A stretch of DNA of 64,000 bases, from positions 11,633,954 to 11,697,953 of the forward strand of contig NC_060899.1 in assembly GCF_014805685.1 (NCBI RefSeq), read 5' to 3'. This document shows positions 22,317 to 34,436 of the stretch, piece after piece (within the stretch, counting starts at the first letter, position 1; each line of letters begins with the position of its first letter). The stretch is from Silurus meridionalis. Taxonomy: Eukaryota; Chordata; Actinopteri; Siluriformes; Siluridae. Below the pieces are notes generated by a model. That model had not been told where the DNA came from, searched no databases, and saw nothing but the letters and a program-made list of their open reading frames with translations. A program made the translations under genes and the position numbers.

Positions 22317-25300
22317 GTAAGTCCAGGGATCTTCCTGAGCATTATAATCGGCTCTCTGGTATTTGGACTACGCAGGATCTAATATCGGAATGATTTGCAA
22401 TTGTATCGGTGATCAATGATTCTACAGGAATCAGAATCGAACAGTGTGTTTAGGGTTAAGGATTTATTCACAATTAACAATAGTCTATAGAGACCCCTGG
22501 TTTACTTTCACTTTCGTTTTTGAGACTGGGATTTTGCGTTTACGTGTCTGTCAACGACTTCGTACGGTCTAAACCGCATGAGTGTGTGTGTGTGTGCGTG
22601 CGTGTGTGTGTGTGTGTGTGTGCGCGTTTCATTAGAACATAGAGTTATTAATTATGTATACATATTGTTGTCAAAGCGTCACCCATGAATGTTGGGGACT
22701 TTCCGTTCTTGTACTGGGGGTATCTCTGCTCAGGAGCTTCACACATCTGTTGTTTTCATCTGCTCAGTTCAAAGTGCCTACAATAACTACACAATTCACA
22801 ATAACCCCAGGGGTTTTTCCTATTCGCGCACATAAGGGTGAAAAATACTGAGAAATGATATTAAGCGTGAATACTGGTCAGTTGGGGACATTCGAGCTGA
22901 AATATTGTGTGATCAATTGGATATACAGAGATATTCAATATTATACTGATCACGCGCTAGGACTGACGTCACTACTGCATTTGGCTGGAGGGCGTGGCAT
23001 CGTTCACATCCAAACTAGGAGCAATTCAATCTAATTCACTTTTAACAATGGATATTGTCCCAAAGCAGCAATACAGAGATGAACAGGTTGTAAAATGTGA
23101 ATTTATATGATACTGCCTGTAAGTGTGTCCATATTGAATGAGGCAGAGGAGATTAAAACTCAAATCAAAACACCCTGAGATGGTACAAGGAAGAAAACCT
23201 GAGAGGAACCAAATTCAAAAGGGAACTTCATTTGGGTGACACCGAATGTCTGTCCGTTATATGTTACGTCATTGTAAAGGTCTGGGGAGGGAGTAGGTAG
23301 ATGGTAAGGCATTGGAATTTGGCTCCGAAGTTTATAAGTTCAAATTCCAGCCACACCAAATCCACTTTTGGGCCCCCTGAGCAAGGCCCCTAACTCCATA
23401 GCTACTCAGTTGTATGAGTGAGATAAATGCAAGTCACTCTGTATAAGGGAGGATCTGCCAAAAGCCATAAATGTAAATGTGTGCTGTTCAGTAATGGCTT
23501 GTTAAAAATAAAGATGTGTTCCTGCAAATTGCAGTCCTTAGTCATTGTAATATAATGTTTATGTTGATTCCAATCCAAATCCTTCCTCGTTGCTCAGTAA
23601 CGTCATGGATCAGCGGGAGTTAAAATGACCTTGATTTGATGAAGAGTTTGTAAATGTCACACAAGCGCATTGTAAAATTGCTGCAGCAAATGTAGGCTTT
23701 TCATCAAAATAAGTATTAATTAGTATACAGTATTATACGAAGTCATGTTTCTTACATCAGAGCGGTTAAATGTATATTTCAGGACCAGATGTTGAATCAG
23801 TGAAAGACAATTAGAAGCAGGAGAAAAAAAGACAGAGAGAAAAACAACAGTGAGGAAGAGTATTTTAAATCAGTGGCCTGAGGAGATGATGATAGCAAAA
23901 ACACCCAAAAGAAAATCTAAGGAATTAAATACTCTAAAAAAACACTCTAGAGAGGTTAATTAAGTTGTCATGTTTTTATATGCAAAATGCTTACTAGCTA
24001 AGAAGTCAAATTATTTGAATTTTATGTGAAAACCTCACTTAGTCTCGGTGCATTTGTTAATTGTAGGCATGATGAACACTCAATTCATCATAAGTAAAAT
24101 ACCTTCTAAAATAAATCATTTTGCTATAACATAACTTGTTGCCTAGCTAAATAAATAATCTGCTGAAATCATCACTGATCTAGTCTGAGATCTGAGAATA
24201 TGAAAAAAATTGGCATGTTAAACCATTTTACTGAGATAGTAATCGACAGGTTTCACACCGCAGTCTGGTGTTTAATACTCTGCATGGCTGAAACTTTCCG
24301 AACACCCCTCAGACCATATGATATATGATTTTTTTTATTTGAACATCCTGTTCAAAATGAAGTCTCCATTAGTCCGCCAGTAACCTTTAGCATTTACGAT
24401 GAGTGTGTTAAAGGTTTAAATAAAAATGGCCATAATTAAAAAAAAATTCAAGTAAAGTATAAATATACTAACCATATTTTGGGCCACATTTAATTTTTCA
24501 CAGAGAAAATACATACAGACTGCAGAGAAAAACAGAAATCTATTGTTTTGCACCTAAAGGTCCAGGGTCAAGTCTTTGTAAAGACTTATTTTTACTAAAT
24601 ACCAAAATATGCTACTTAATAGAAGCCTGTTTGGGTTAGATAATGATCCCGAATGTACAGTTCATTCTAATCAACACAAACATTTTGGGATTATTGAAAG
24701 CACTGTGGTGTGAAATAAATAGAGAAGTTCGTATGCATATTCTTCTGTCGTTGTTGGGCATCAGAGGAAGTGGCGCAATGCTTTTGTGGGGTCTTTTACA
24801 AAACAAAAGTGAAACAAATATTTTGTAAAATAATATAATACAAGTTAATAATATACGTTTGAGGTTTGAGCAATGAGTGTGGACTTGGCTGTATACTGTG
24901 TTATGTATTTGCTGCTTGTTATATTTTTTTTACTCTCTGTATATTAGCATCTGTATTATTTCGAATTTTGGTCCTGGAGGACTATTCGCTCTAGTGCATA
25001 TATTCACTGGATATTGAAAAGCTAATGTTAAGTTTTGTCTTGATGCTTGATTTGTGTTATATTTCTTTATAGGTTGTAGCTGTTGTTGCTGAGTCCTGTG
25101 ATTCGGAAACCCATTATATAAAGGATGGTAAATGCTGCAAGATGTGTGAGCCAGGTAATGTTAAACTTCTGTTCTTTTTGTTATCATTTGGTGTTTCATG
25201 TTTTTTGTATATGCAAGCTCACTTCATTATGCTAACTGTCTTCAAGGTAAGATGATGAAAGAAACCGTCAACTGTGAAGACCCACTCTGCCTGGATTGTG

Positions 25301-28096
25301 CTGATGGGGAATATCAGGAGAATTACACTAAGGAATCTCTGTGCAAACGCCAGCCCCGCTGTGACTCAAGTGAGTTTACATTCTGCCACAGTTTTATTTA
25401 ATGTGCAAATTCAATGTTCAACGTTCTCATTAAAGATGCATTTAAATGCAGTTATAATATCAATTTTATTCAGATGCTAAAGACTTTTGATGATTTTTCA
25501 TTCCTCTCCACTTTTTTTTCCTGTTCTCGGTTAAACAGACCTCAATTTGCAGACTCCAGTACGTAGCAAGACACAAAGAAGTCTGTGTGTGTGTAAACCC
25601 AACCATCACTGCAGCAGCCAATCGTGTGATTCCTGTGTGAAAAACAGAGTATGCAAAGCAGGCGAGAGAGTGAGCAAACCTGGTAAGTGTGTTCAGAGAT
25701 GGCAAAAGTACACACATCCTTCGCTCAAGTAGAAGTGCAGATACTCATGTTTTAAAAGACTCTGGTAAAACTTAAAGTACTGACTACCCTTTTTAACTCA
25801 AGTTAAAGTAAAGAATTATGGGCTCTGACATGTACTTAAGTAAAAAGTAGCTATTACTACTACCTGTTTTAGTGTCAGGCTGGTAACTAAACCTCACATC
25901 ATATTAATATATAAATATATCAATTTTGTTATTTAATGAATGTATCCAGGATGAACATCCACTATATAGAACACACACAGAGAAAAGAAGATGATGATCA
26001 GGTGATCAGGAAGGTCTCTGTTCTCAGTCAAGTTTACATCACTGACTCCCTCTGCCTCATCCACAATAACCGCTTCTGCCCTGCTTGTTGTTAGCTTCGT
26101 AGGCTAGCCTATGTTTGTGGTTTATGATTGCCAGTAAATAATACACCAGTGGTATGTTAAAAAAAAGCAGTGCAATGAGAAGTAATCTGTTAATGGGCAG
26201 AAAACAGGGAGAAATGAAATGAAAAAATATTGATTATGTCTCAAAATAGATTAAAACTAAAGTAACGAGCCTTGTTTGAAAATTTACAAAGTGGAAAGTA
26301 CAAAAATTGTTGTGAAAATTTTAATAAGGGAAAGTAAAAAGTTGTCTGAAATATAGTGAAGTACTGATACCAGAAAAATCTACTTGAAGCATTTTGTATG
26401 TTTTAGTGTGTTGCATAAGGATTTTTATAGCCTAGTTATCATGAATTATGTTAAGATTTTAATTATATAACAATTTTTCATAAGCAAAGACTTAGAATAT
26501 ATATATAAAAATAAAAAAAGATATAAAAAATACTATTTTAGTAGTAGAAATAGTAGTTGTATAGTATAAAAAGGTATAATATAATTATAATAATTACAAT
26601 ATGCATTAAAATTCAATTGTAATTGTGTAAAATGTGTTTTAGTGAGAAAAATCAGGCTGTCCCATAAGAATTGGAGGGGGAAATTTTTATTTTGTATTGA
26701 TTAATATTGTCATTTTTGTCAGTCCACAAATTCCTATGAGTGGATTCACTGGATTCGTTGGAGTTTTTATTGCAAAAGCAGGTTACAAGGCATTTTATGC
26801 CCATGTTCTTTGTCTTTACAGCCAGCGAAAACAACGATGTAGAGTGTACCCCATGTCCCAATGGTACATTTTCCGAAGCTGAGTCAGCAGCAATCTGCAA
26901 GCCTTGGACCTTGTATGTTTACAATTATTTTTAAACAAAAACGGCATCAATATAGTGATTCTCGCTTTGTTGTCAATTTTTTTTTCCTTGACATGCTCAA
27001 AATTCATTTCTATTGTTTCTTCGTAATACAGATGTGATTCAGGATTCAAAGAAGTTGTTCCAGGCACTTCCACATCGGACAGAGAGTGTGGTACGTACAT
27101 ATTTATTCCTTGCGCTTTAAGTGGTTTGTCTAGGCCACGTAGCGCGTATCGTGTTCATGTACTTCAGTGCAAAAGCGGCGTCCAGTAAGGAACTGAAAAA
27201 GTGGGTGGGAAAACACAGACTTGGTGATGTCACTGATTCAGTATCGCTTCCTTTGCTATGTGTAATACTTGAAACTGCACAAACGCACAGCTGCAGCTTT
27301 TTCTGGAAGAAGTAACTCTGCCATCACCACTGTAAAAAATAGCATCGGTGTGGTAGACTGTATTCTACTTATAGCTCTGATATACTAATAAATATCTTCC
27401 TTTGGTTAATAGACTGAAATCAGTGGGACATCAATGATATTGGGTTTATTCATAGAGTAGGTGAATTTTTATATAAGAAATCATTTTTTTCTATTGATAT
27501 TGAAGTTATATCATTACTAAAGCAAGAAACTCAATAATCACAATTCAACAACTCTCCTTTCACTGCAGCCACAACGGCGGCACAGCAGACATCATCTCCA
27601 GCAGAAGCATCAATATTACCCTCATAAAATGAGCATTTTTTTTATTGTTGCATTTACGGTTTCTCGGGTTTAGGCAACATAGAGTTTAAAAAAATGTAAT
27701 ACAAAAAAAGCCAGCAGCACACCCGAGAGAAACGCTAAGAATAGACTATTGGGAGAAATTGTATGCATATTCCAAGTAAGTCAGTGTTTCTGATGGAGTT
27801 TAGACCGAGAAGGCCTTGCTGGACCATTACTGAAGTTCATCAGGAAGGCTTTTGAACATATTTAAATAATAAATAAAGTGGCTGAACAGAAGATTTTTTT
27901 AAGGACATAATGAAAGTTTATATCTGTATGCATGAGAAGTTGAAATCCTTTCTTTTTTTTTTTTTTTTTTTTTATAGAGGAGCAGAGTCAGAAACTTGCC
28001 ATCGTCATACCTTTGGTACTGATTGCGCTGCTCTTGGTGGTTGTGGGATGTTTAGGTTTCGTTTATTACAGAAGAGGTAAAGCCAGTTCAATTATC

Positions 28097-28128
<32 letters not shown>

Positions 28129-28624
28129 CGCTCATATTGGGCTTATATTTGAAGATTCTGATATTGGGATGTGTGTGTTCTTTAAAGTAACATTCTTTTT
28201 TTATTGAACACAGGCAAAACAGGATCCACATCATTTGTCAAAATGGTACTAAAACATTTTTGTCTCATTTTCACAACTCTAATATGATGCAACTAGCGTC
28301 TATTTTTCATTCAGGTCTTTTTATTCCATATCCGTATTTAAAACATCTGGCTTTCATATCTGTTTACAGGCACATGAAATTTGTGACAACAGAAACACCC
28401 CGCAGCCCATTGAAGACATCGTGCACGTAGAAATCGAACCGGAACCGGAACTTCCTGCGCCCAATCAGCCGCAAGAAGACACTGATGAGGATATTTTGAA
28501 AAATGAGGAACCCTTACTCCCAGGCATCTCTGAAAAAGGACAACCTGTCATTCAAGACAACAGTAAATCCTTACTTCTTTCTGAGGCCGAAACAGAGCCG
28601 GGAAGCTTTCAAGTCCGTTTGTAA
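22287..28624 (+). CDS. cd40: TNF receptor superfamily member, CD40-like
   Basis: Nine coding exons join in perfect phase to encode 304 aa. The order is a signal peptide (about 1-16), cysteine-rich TNFR repeats (about 17-176, for example KCCKMCEPG, CEDPLCLDCADGEY, CTPCPNGTFS), one transmembrane helix at about 183-207 (LAIVIPLVLIALLLVVVG) and a 97-residue tail. The tail has PQEDTD (254-259), matching the TRAF6 consensus P-x-E-x-x-acidic/aromatic. It also has QPVIQDN (278-284), which aligns with the QPV-x-Q segment of the mammalian CD40 tail. No death domain is present, which excludes FAS and TNFR1. CD40 receives CD40L from T cells on B cells and myeloid cells and signals to NF-kB. Another TRAF-binding TNFRSF member remains possible. 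Confidence 0.75.
22581..22622. repeat. (GT)n microsatellite
   Basis: An imperfect GT run with GC interruptions in cd40 intron 1. Confidence 0.9.
22694..22704 (+). promoter_or_regulatory. Consensus NF-kB site in cd40 intron 1
   Basis: GGGGACTTTCC matches the kB consensus exactly and lies about 380 bases into intron 1. CD40 genes are NF-kB responsive in mammals; a role here is inferred. Confidence 0.4.
23030..23270 (-). repeat. L2-like LINE 3' tail
   Basis: A reversed copy of the tail family (CACTTTTAACAATGGATATT, CCCAAAGCAGC) in cd40 intron 1. Confidence 0.65.
23285..23490 (+). mobile_element. tRNA-derived SINE copy
   Basis: A Pol III-like 5' part (GATGGTAAGGCATTGGAATT ... AGTTCAAATTCCAGCC, B-box-like) is followed by GCCCCCTGAGCAAGGCCCCT. 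The end TGTATAAGGGAGGATCTGCC matches other copies near 41.3 and 54.1 kb. It lies in cd40 intron 1. Confidence 0.6.
25073..25154 (+). CDS. cd40: cd40 exon 2 (CRD1)
   Basis: After TTCTTTATAG the exon reads VVAVVAESCDSETHYIKDGK then CCKMCEP, the end of the signal peptide and the first TNFR cysteine cluster. It ends in phase 1 at GTAATG. Confidence 0.8.
25247..25369 (+). CDS. cd40: cd40 exon 3 (CRD1-2)
   Basis: It encodes GKMMKETVNCEDPLCLDCAD followed by GEYQENYTKESLCKRQPRC. The cysteine spacing (C-x4-C-x2-C, then C-x5-C) is typical of TNFR repeats. An N-glycosylation site NYT is present. The donor is GTGAGT, in phase 1. Confidence 0.85.
25539..25682 (+). CDS. cd40: cd40 exon 4 (CRD2-3)
   Basis: It encodes a cysteine-rich segment with SLCVCKPNHHCSSQSCDSC and KNRVCKAGERVSKPG, with phase 1 at both ends. 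The module CVCxxxxxC...CDSCVxxxxCxxGE resembles CD40 CRD3. Confidence 0.85.
25694..26405 (+). mobile_element. hAT-like non-autonomous element, right end eroded
   Basis: It begins CAGAGATGGCAAAAGTACAC and carries CTCATGTTTTAAAAGACTCT, ACTTAAGTAAAAAGTAGC and GTACTGATACCAGAAAAATC. This is a well-known fish hAT-derived repeat built from AGTA-rich ends. It lies in cd40 intron 4 and has no coding capacity. Confidence 0.6.
26822..26912 (+). CDS. cd40: cd40 exon 5 (CRD3-4)
   Basis: After TGTCTTTACAG it reads SENNDVECTPCPNGTFSEAE then SAAICKPWT, ending in phase 2 (TT|GTATGT). The C-x-P-W-T motif is shared with CD40 family members. Confidence 0.85.
27032..27090 (+). CDS. cd40: cd40 exon 6 (CRD4)
   Basis: It encodes LCDSGFKEVVPGTSTSDREC, the last cysteine pair before the stalk. 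The acceptor is GTAATACAG and the donor GTACGT, in phase 1. Confidence 0.85.
27569..27627 (+). other. cd40: Candidate alternative terminal stalk exon of cd40
   Basis: After a good acceptor (CTTTCACTGCAG) the frame continues from exon 6 as TTAAQQTSSPAEASILPS and then stops (TAA at 27625-27627). This is a Ser/Thr/Pro/Ala-rich stalk-like stretch. No GT donor lies before the stop. Exon 6 also joins the transmembrane exon directly in frame. Including this segment would give a secreted receptor; otherwise it is a stalk exon that has lost its donor. Confidence 0.4.
27978..28076 (+). CDS. cd40: cd40 exon 7 (transmembrane)
   Basis: A long poly-T tract precedes TATAG. The exon reads EEQSQKLAIVIPLVLIALLL then VVVGCLGFVYYRR, a single membrane helix with a basic stop-transfer. 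It ends in phase 1 at GTAAAG. Confidence 0.85.
28214..28245 (+). CDS. cd40: cd40 exon 8 (juxtamembrane)
   Basis: A 32-nt exon reading GKTGSTSFVKM with the acceptor AACACAG and the donor GTACTA. It joins exon 9 in phase 0. Confidence 0.7.
28370..28624 (+). CDS. cd40: cd40 exon 9 (cytoplasmic tail, stop)
   Basis: It encodes 84 residues and a TAA stop. It is acidic and proline-rich, with PQEDTD (TRAF6-type) and KGQPVIQDN (TRAF2/3-region-like). A strict P-x-Q-E-T box is not seen. Confidence 0.85.
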   Translation, partial: AHEICDNRNTPQPIEDIVHVEIEPEPELPAPNQPQEDTDEDILKNEEPLLPGISEKGQPVIQDNSKSLLLSEAETEPGSFQVRL

Positions 28625-28969
28625 TTTCGTCATCACACTTCACGTGCATTAATATGCTTAGCAAAGCACGGCTGGAATTAAGTGACTGTATTCAGTAATA
28701 ATAACAATATGTTGTGTGATGTAGCTTGCCGCAACTTAAAACAAACAAACAGCATGCGATTTTTCCACTTGTGAAGCTACTGCAATATTATCCAGTTAAT
28801 ATGAGTACAGGAAGTGATAACAGATATGCTTGTCCAGCAATTTCAGATAAGATCATATGTGTGAATAAGTTATAGACGTGGTTCAGGGTTGCACTACTTT
28901 TTTTTTCACTTAGTTGTATATATTTGTATTATTGTGATGTTTCATTTGTGTTTAATTTGTTATAAATCC

Positions 28970-28975
28970 AATAAA
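28970..28975 (+). terminator. cd40 polyadenylation signal
   Basis: AATAAA lies about 345 bases after the stop codon, a plausible 3' UTR length. It is followed by a T/G-rich stretch. Confidence 0.6.
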
Positions 28976-29070
28976 GAGATGTCTGGTTCATTCCTGGCAT
29001 TAATTCCTGTATAAAGTGTGCATTTGCATTACATTTGAATGAGGTATTTAGAAGGCACTGATCATTATTA

Positions 29071-30820
29071 CAGTTTTTCTTAGTTGCTTTGGAGCATTTC
29101 TCAAATCTTCCTTAATATTTGCAAACCAGTAAGTGCATTTCTCAAAATAATTTGTACATACACCACAAAACATTGGATTTCTCGCAAAAGTCTGTACTTT
29201 TCTCAAAATCCTTAGTACATCTCTCAAAAGTAAGTATTTGTGTCAATGAACATGTCATTGCCATTAAAATGAAAAGTCCTTTTTCATTGGTTACAAACAA
29301 AATCCTCAAAATGTTTAGGCATGTTGTCAGTATGATGGCGCACAGTTTCAGGATTTCTTGATATAAACTATGGTTTGGATCACAGAGACTGAAAATGCAC
29401 AAAGTTTGACTTTCATTTTGGCATCTATGAATTTCAGCAGCACAAATTCATTTCCAGTTTTTCTCAGTCACTTTGGAGCATTTCTCGAATCGTCCTTAAG
29501 ATTTGCAAATCAGTAAGTGCATTCTCAAAACAATGTGTACAAACAGCACAATACATTGGATTTCTTGCAAAAGCCAGTTTTTTTCTCAAAATCCTTAGTA
29601 CATCTCTCAAAAGTAAGTATTTGTGTCAGTGAACATATCATTACCATCAAAATACCAAGTCCTTTTATCATTGTTTACGAACAGGATAGTCAAAATGTTT
29701 AGTCATTTTCTCAATATGACAATGCTTTATTTTAGTATTTCCTGATGTAAACAATGTTTTGGATTACAAGTATTGAAAATGCACAGGCTGAATTGGCAAC
29801 TATGAATTTCAACAGCACAAATTTACACATTACTGTATGTGGGATATTGATTGTTTGAGACTGGACAGGATTCACACCTTTTTTTTATTTTTCTTTACTA
29901 GTGGACTGACTAAAAAATTACAATATAATGTCATTGTGATAGAAAATAAAAAGACACAAATTAAAATTTCAAAAGGTAAACATAGGAAACACTTCTTAGG
30001 CAGAACTGCGCATGCCGCACTCTACAGTGCAATCAGTCTCTACCCCCTGACGTCCCAGTCTGTCTGGCCTCAGATTTTCCTCCACATCACAACAGATATC
30101 CTCCCTTGCAATACCATTGTGAGGCTATGATTGACAACATGGCCCACAACAGTGGCTCTAATTTCACCTGAAATGTGTCTATGTCTCTGGCCTCTTCTTT
30201 CTCTTCCTCTATTTTGCTTCCTCACCCTTCCAGCACGCATCCTTATTCCTGGCTCTCGACCATGTTCGTTTCCTAGTTGTTCATCCATTTTCAACAATTG
30301 TAAATCTGTGTTTTGCTCTTTTTATATACACTCGTCAATTACAGTAAAAGTTCACGAGATTCAGCCTTGACCTATTTTAGAGAACTAGTTGATTATTGGT
30401 CTGAAAGTAAACACGCCCCTTCATTAGTGACATTCAAGGTTCATCTGCACAATTCATCAATTCAAGACACATTTACCAAAAAGGTTTAATGGAACTGTGA
30501 TGAAGAAGAGCTTGACAAATTTTGACAACTGGTTTAACCATTTTGCATTTAATGACTTATCCAATGAACTGGTGCTTAAATGTTTTGGGGGTTAAGACCA
30601 TTTAGGTGAAACTAGTATAATACATTTTGATAAACATGACATAAACAACTGATAATGTAGGAAACAACAGACACTTGTAAACAATCGATTAAATGATGTA
30701 CAAAAGCATTCGCAATTTAACCAAAGCAACAGGAAATTGTTTTTTTGAAGAGCACAAGTGATTAAATGATGTGGAGGTTGAACAAGTAGGTTTGAGAATT
30801 AAAGCAACTGAGAAAAATTG
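29071..30820. mobile_element. 1.75-kb TA-flanked IS630/Tc1-related element with degenerate transposase
   Basis: The ends are inverted repeats: CAGTTTTTCTTAGTTGCTTT on the left and the reverse of CAATTTTTCTCAGTTGCTTT on the right, each flanked by TA. Near 30300-30070 a minus-strand frame shows a basic GRERRGQRHR segment and then ISGEIRATVVGHVVNHSLTM. This resembles the N-terminal DNA-binding part of fish IS630-superfamily transposases. The catalytic part was not found. The left roughly 385 bases are duplicated in tandem at 29455. Confidence 0.7.
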
Positions 30821-30876
30821 TAACATGACAAGATGTCTAATTTTGTGGGTATGGGTTTTCTAGCAATAAATAGACA

Positions 30877-31165
30877 TTTGGTGCAGCCCAGATGAGGATG
30901 GGTTCCCTCTTGAGTCTGGTTCCTTTCAAGGTTTTTTCCTTATGCCATCTCTGGGAGTTTTTCCTTTCCACAGTCGCCACCGGCTCACTCATCAGGGACA
31001 AACTTACACTTATTAAGAACATCTTATTCATTTTTATTACCACATTATCTGTGTAAAGCTGCTTTGAGACAATGTTTATTGTTAAAAGCGCTCTACAAAT
31101 AAAATTGAATTGAATTGAATTGAATTGAACTGAACTGAATTGAATTGAATTAAATTGAATTGAAT
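30877..31165 (+). repeat. L2-like LINE 3' tail with (TTGAA)n
   Basis: A full tail module ends AAATAAAATTGAATTGAATT with about ten imperfect TTGAA repeats. Confidence 0.75.
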
Positions 31166-31282
31166 TGAACAAGATACCATACATTTGGGAGCATCTTTAG
31201 TGTGTGGTGGATACTATTATGTGTTATTTAAAATGTCCACATGATGGCGCTGTTCAGAATCACAGGCAACGTGCAAAACTAC

Positions 31283-31803
31283 ACTATAAGGTAAAACATT
31301 GGGACACTTGACATTTCCAGCCATTGTGTGGTTCCTCTCCAAACATTTACCACAAGGTTGGATGCACACAATAGTATAGGGTGTCACTGGATGTGGTAGC
31401 ATTACATTTTCCCTTCACTTGAACTAGGAGACCCAAAACCTGTTCCAGCATGACATGCCCCTGTGCACAACACAAGATCCATGAAGATAAGGTTTACATG
31501 GATTGAACTAGATCTGGAGTAGCCTGCTATAGAGCTCTGACCTCAAGCACTCTGAACACCTTTGGAATGAACTGGAATGCTGACTACACCCCAGGCCTCC
31601 TCACACTACATCACTACTTGAATGTACTAACACCTTTTTGGGCTGAATGACACAAATCTCCAGAAGCACACTACAAAATCTAGCAAAACATCTTCCCAGA
31701 AGAGTGGAAGCTATTATAACTGCCAATAGGCACTAAATGTAGAATTGGTATTTTTAAAAAGCAAATATGAAGCTTATGATTAGGTGTCCACAAACTTGTG
31801 TCC
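31283..31803. mobile_element. MITE with eroded ends
   Basis: The left end (AACATTGGGACACTTGAC) and right end (AGGTGTCCACAAACTTGTG) are inverted. The interior resembles the copy at 6580-7000. It is probably derived from a Tc1/mariner element and has no frame. Confidence 0.5.
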
Positions 31804-32177
31804 GTATTCTGAATATGCATTGATTAATGTAACAGCAGAACAGCAGCTTTTATAGTTCTGGCGGAACGTTGTCTCGTTTTTACTGTGTACTGTGTACCAC
31901 TGTGTATAGTAGAAACGACAAGAGTAGACTTGAGAAGTATAAATAGACATGAATAGTTCGAAATCTGTCTTATTGTAACAGGAATACCTCTATAGTTTGG
32001 CTTCTTAGGTACAGAGGAAACATTTTTAGATAGTTTTAAATTATTCACATCTAAAGACATTTTTAAAACTGTAACAAAAACACAGTAAACAGCAATAAAA
32101 CTAAACAATGCCAGTATTTGTGACTTTTTCCCACTACACACCCACACTGGCACATAGATAAATAAATATTGGGATGG

Positions 32178-32441
<264 letters not shown>

Positions 32442-32899
32442 TATCTGGGACTCTGTGGTCTCAAATAGGATTTTGTTGCTTTCCATTATGTCTAGTGGAT
32501 ACCATCAAGGACCATTAATAGAACACTTTTTGCTACACGCAGATCAGATGTTGGTATCTATTGGATATCAATGGGGGCCATTAGAACGTCATTCAGCCTC
32601 CAGATTCCAGGAAGTTTTCCACAATGGTTTCTACAATGATGTACACAACTACACTTTATAATGGGAACTATAGACTTAACATTCTATAGGTTTTTTTTAA
32701 CTAGGCATTTAGGGAATCATTGAATATTTAAATACTAAGTACTAAAAATGTGTTACTGTGAATTATTTATTGTTATAAATATACATGTACATTTAGTTAA
32801 AATGCTGTTCCATATAATCCGCCATACTTACAGGAGAAAGCGGTTACTGAAGATGAAGGAAGTCGTTACTGGTGAGAATTCTGTTCTCAGGTAAGTAGT

Positions 32900-33025
32900 A
32901 CATTTACATTTACAGCACTTGGGGCCTTGCTTAGGGGCCCAGCAGCTTGACGTTGCTGAAATATAAATCCACGGTTTTCCGATCAGAAGTCTAATGTCTT
33001 AACCACTGAGGTACCACTTTCCCTG
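32900..33025 (-). mobile_element. tRNA-derived SINE fragment, reversed
   Basis: Read on the minus strand it runs from an A-box-like AGTGGTACCTCAGTGGTTAA to GGGCCCCTAAGCAAGGCCCC. This is the same SINE family as at 23.3 and 41.2 kb. Confidence 0.55.
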
Positions 33026-33239
33026 AGAAATAAAAGATCTTCAAGATCATTTGATAAATTCAGTAATCTACTGAACATTCGGAATAGCTAAATGATTTAT
33101 TAAAATAAACTAGGACACTAAAATGAAACATATGTAGTAAATATGACACGTTTAATTTAGTCCAGAATATAAACTCTAAACAGATGTCAAGAGCATTTTC
33201 AACTAATTGAATAGTGAACAAATGCATCAGCAGGACCGG

Positions 33240-33500
33240 TTTATATATTTAACCAAAATTTCCCCACCTTTTAAACCCTCCAGTCCGCCCTGCAGTCATG
33301 TTTAGACTAGGATTACATCTCATCTGGGCTACATGTAAGAAGCCATGACCAGGCTTGGATTTCCGAACCCCGGTGTGTTTGCCATGCACGGGTGCCAAAG
33401 GGGAATTGTGCATTTCAAACCAGCTCTTTTTTAGCACCCAGGAGTTTTCTCATTATCCCTGGATTAGCAGGCCACGGGGCTTTGAATTTACATGGAGACC
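33240..33500. promoter_or_regulatory. Candidate conserved non-coding block, irx 3' side
   Basis: A unique, repeat-free segment with higher GC than its surroundings and no coding frame. It includes GGATTAGCAGGCCACGGGGC, with a TAATCC-type homeodomain core. The call rests on composition and on proximity to irx; conservation was not tested. Confidence 0.3.
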
Positions 33501-33929
33501 TGAATAACTAACATCGCAAAGGTCTTCTTTCACCCCTATCCTTCAAGAAAAAAAAAAACAGAATTAGGTTCTCCTGGGGGTTAATCCTGTTGATGTGTGT
33601 GTGCTGTGTGCCGAAGGGCACCTTTGCAGGAACTCTTACATAAAATGTCCACGATGGATAAAATTTTATTGAATTAAAACTTTTGAACATTGTGATGCAC
33701 AGCGCATGTTATTTCACAAATACACTCACGACTGAATTATTCATTTTGCACCACAAGACATAAAGATTTGCTGGGGGTGGTACCATCAGAGGGTTCTTTT
33801 CCACCTTTATTATGTATCTTTTATCTGGAATGTTGCATTTGCTAATAAAGTAAAACAATGAGGAACTCAATCAGAGATTTCTTATATAATGTACCTTATT
33901 TAAATATAGTATAATGCATACGTAAGGTA

Positions 33930-34165
33930 CCAAATAATGCACTTATATCCATTATAGGTGTGTTTCTTTTGATATTTTTTGACTTTGATATCAAGTCTGT
34001 CTTTCAGGGGTTAGGAAAAAGAGAAGAGGATGAGGGTCTGTCACCAGCTTGGCAGATTCAGAGCAGATAATGGTCTTAATTATCACCCAGCAAGACGAAA
34101 CAGTTTGTGTTCTTAATCCTCACTGCCCTGAATTGTTTTAACAGATCAACGCCAGATATGCAAAT
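33930..34165. promoter_or_regulatory. Candidate conserved non-coding block, irx 3' side
   Basis: A unique segment containing AGAGCAGATAATGGTCTTAA and TTATCACCCAGC (GATA-type and TAAT cores), flanked by AT-rich low-complexity DNA. Conservation was not tested. Confidence 0.3.
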
Positions 34166-34430
34166 CCTTTAATGGCTCTGTTTTCCCACATAACATGAAA
34201 GCAGAAAAAAAAATACCCTCACCCTCTCATTTAACCCCCCAGGCTTTGAGAGATGACCCCAATCCTGTTTAGATAACAATACTACAAAATATTGAATCAA
34301 ATATTTAGCAGGAGAAAATATTGGAAGCATAATTATACTCCCATGGACTCGCATGGACCTAGAAACACTCGAATTTCTATTAAATGGACTACAAAAGGGC
34401 ATTGAAGACATGTTTTTTAATTTTTCAGAT

Positions 34431-34436
34431 TTTATT
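34431..34436 (-). terminator. irx polyadenylation signal
   Basis: AATAAA on the minus strand, about 240 bases after the irx stop codon. Confidence 0.5.
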
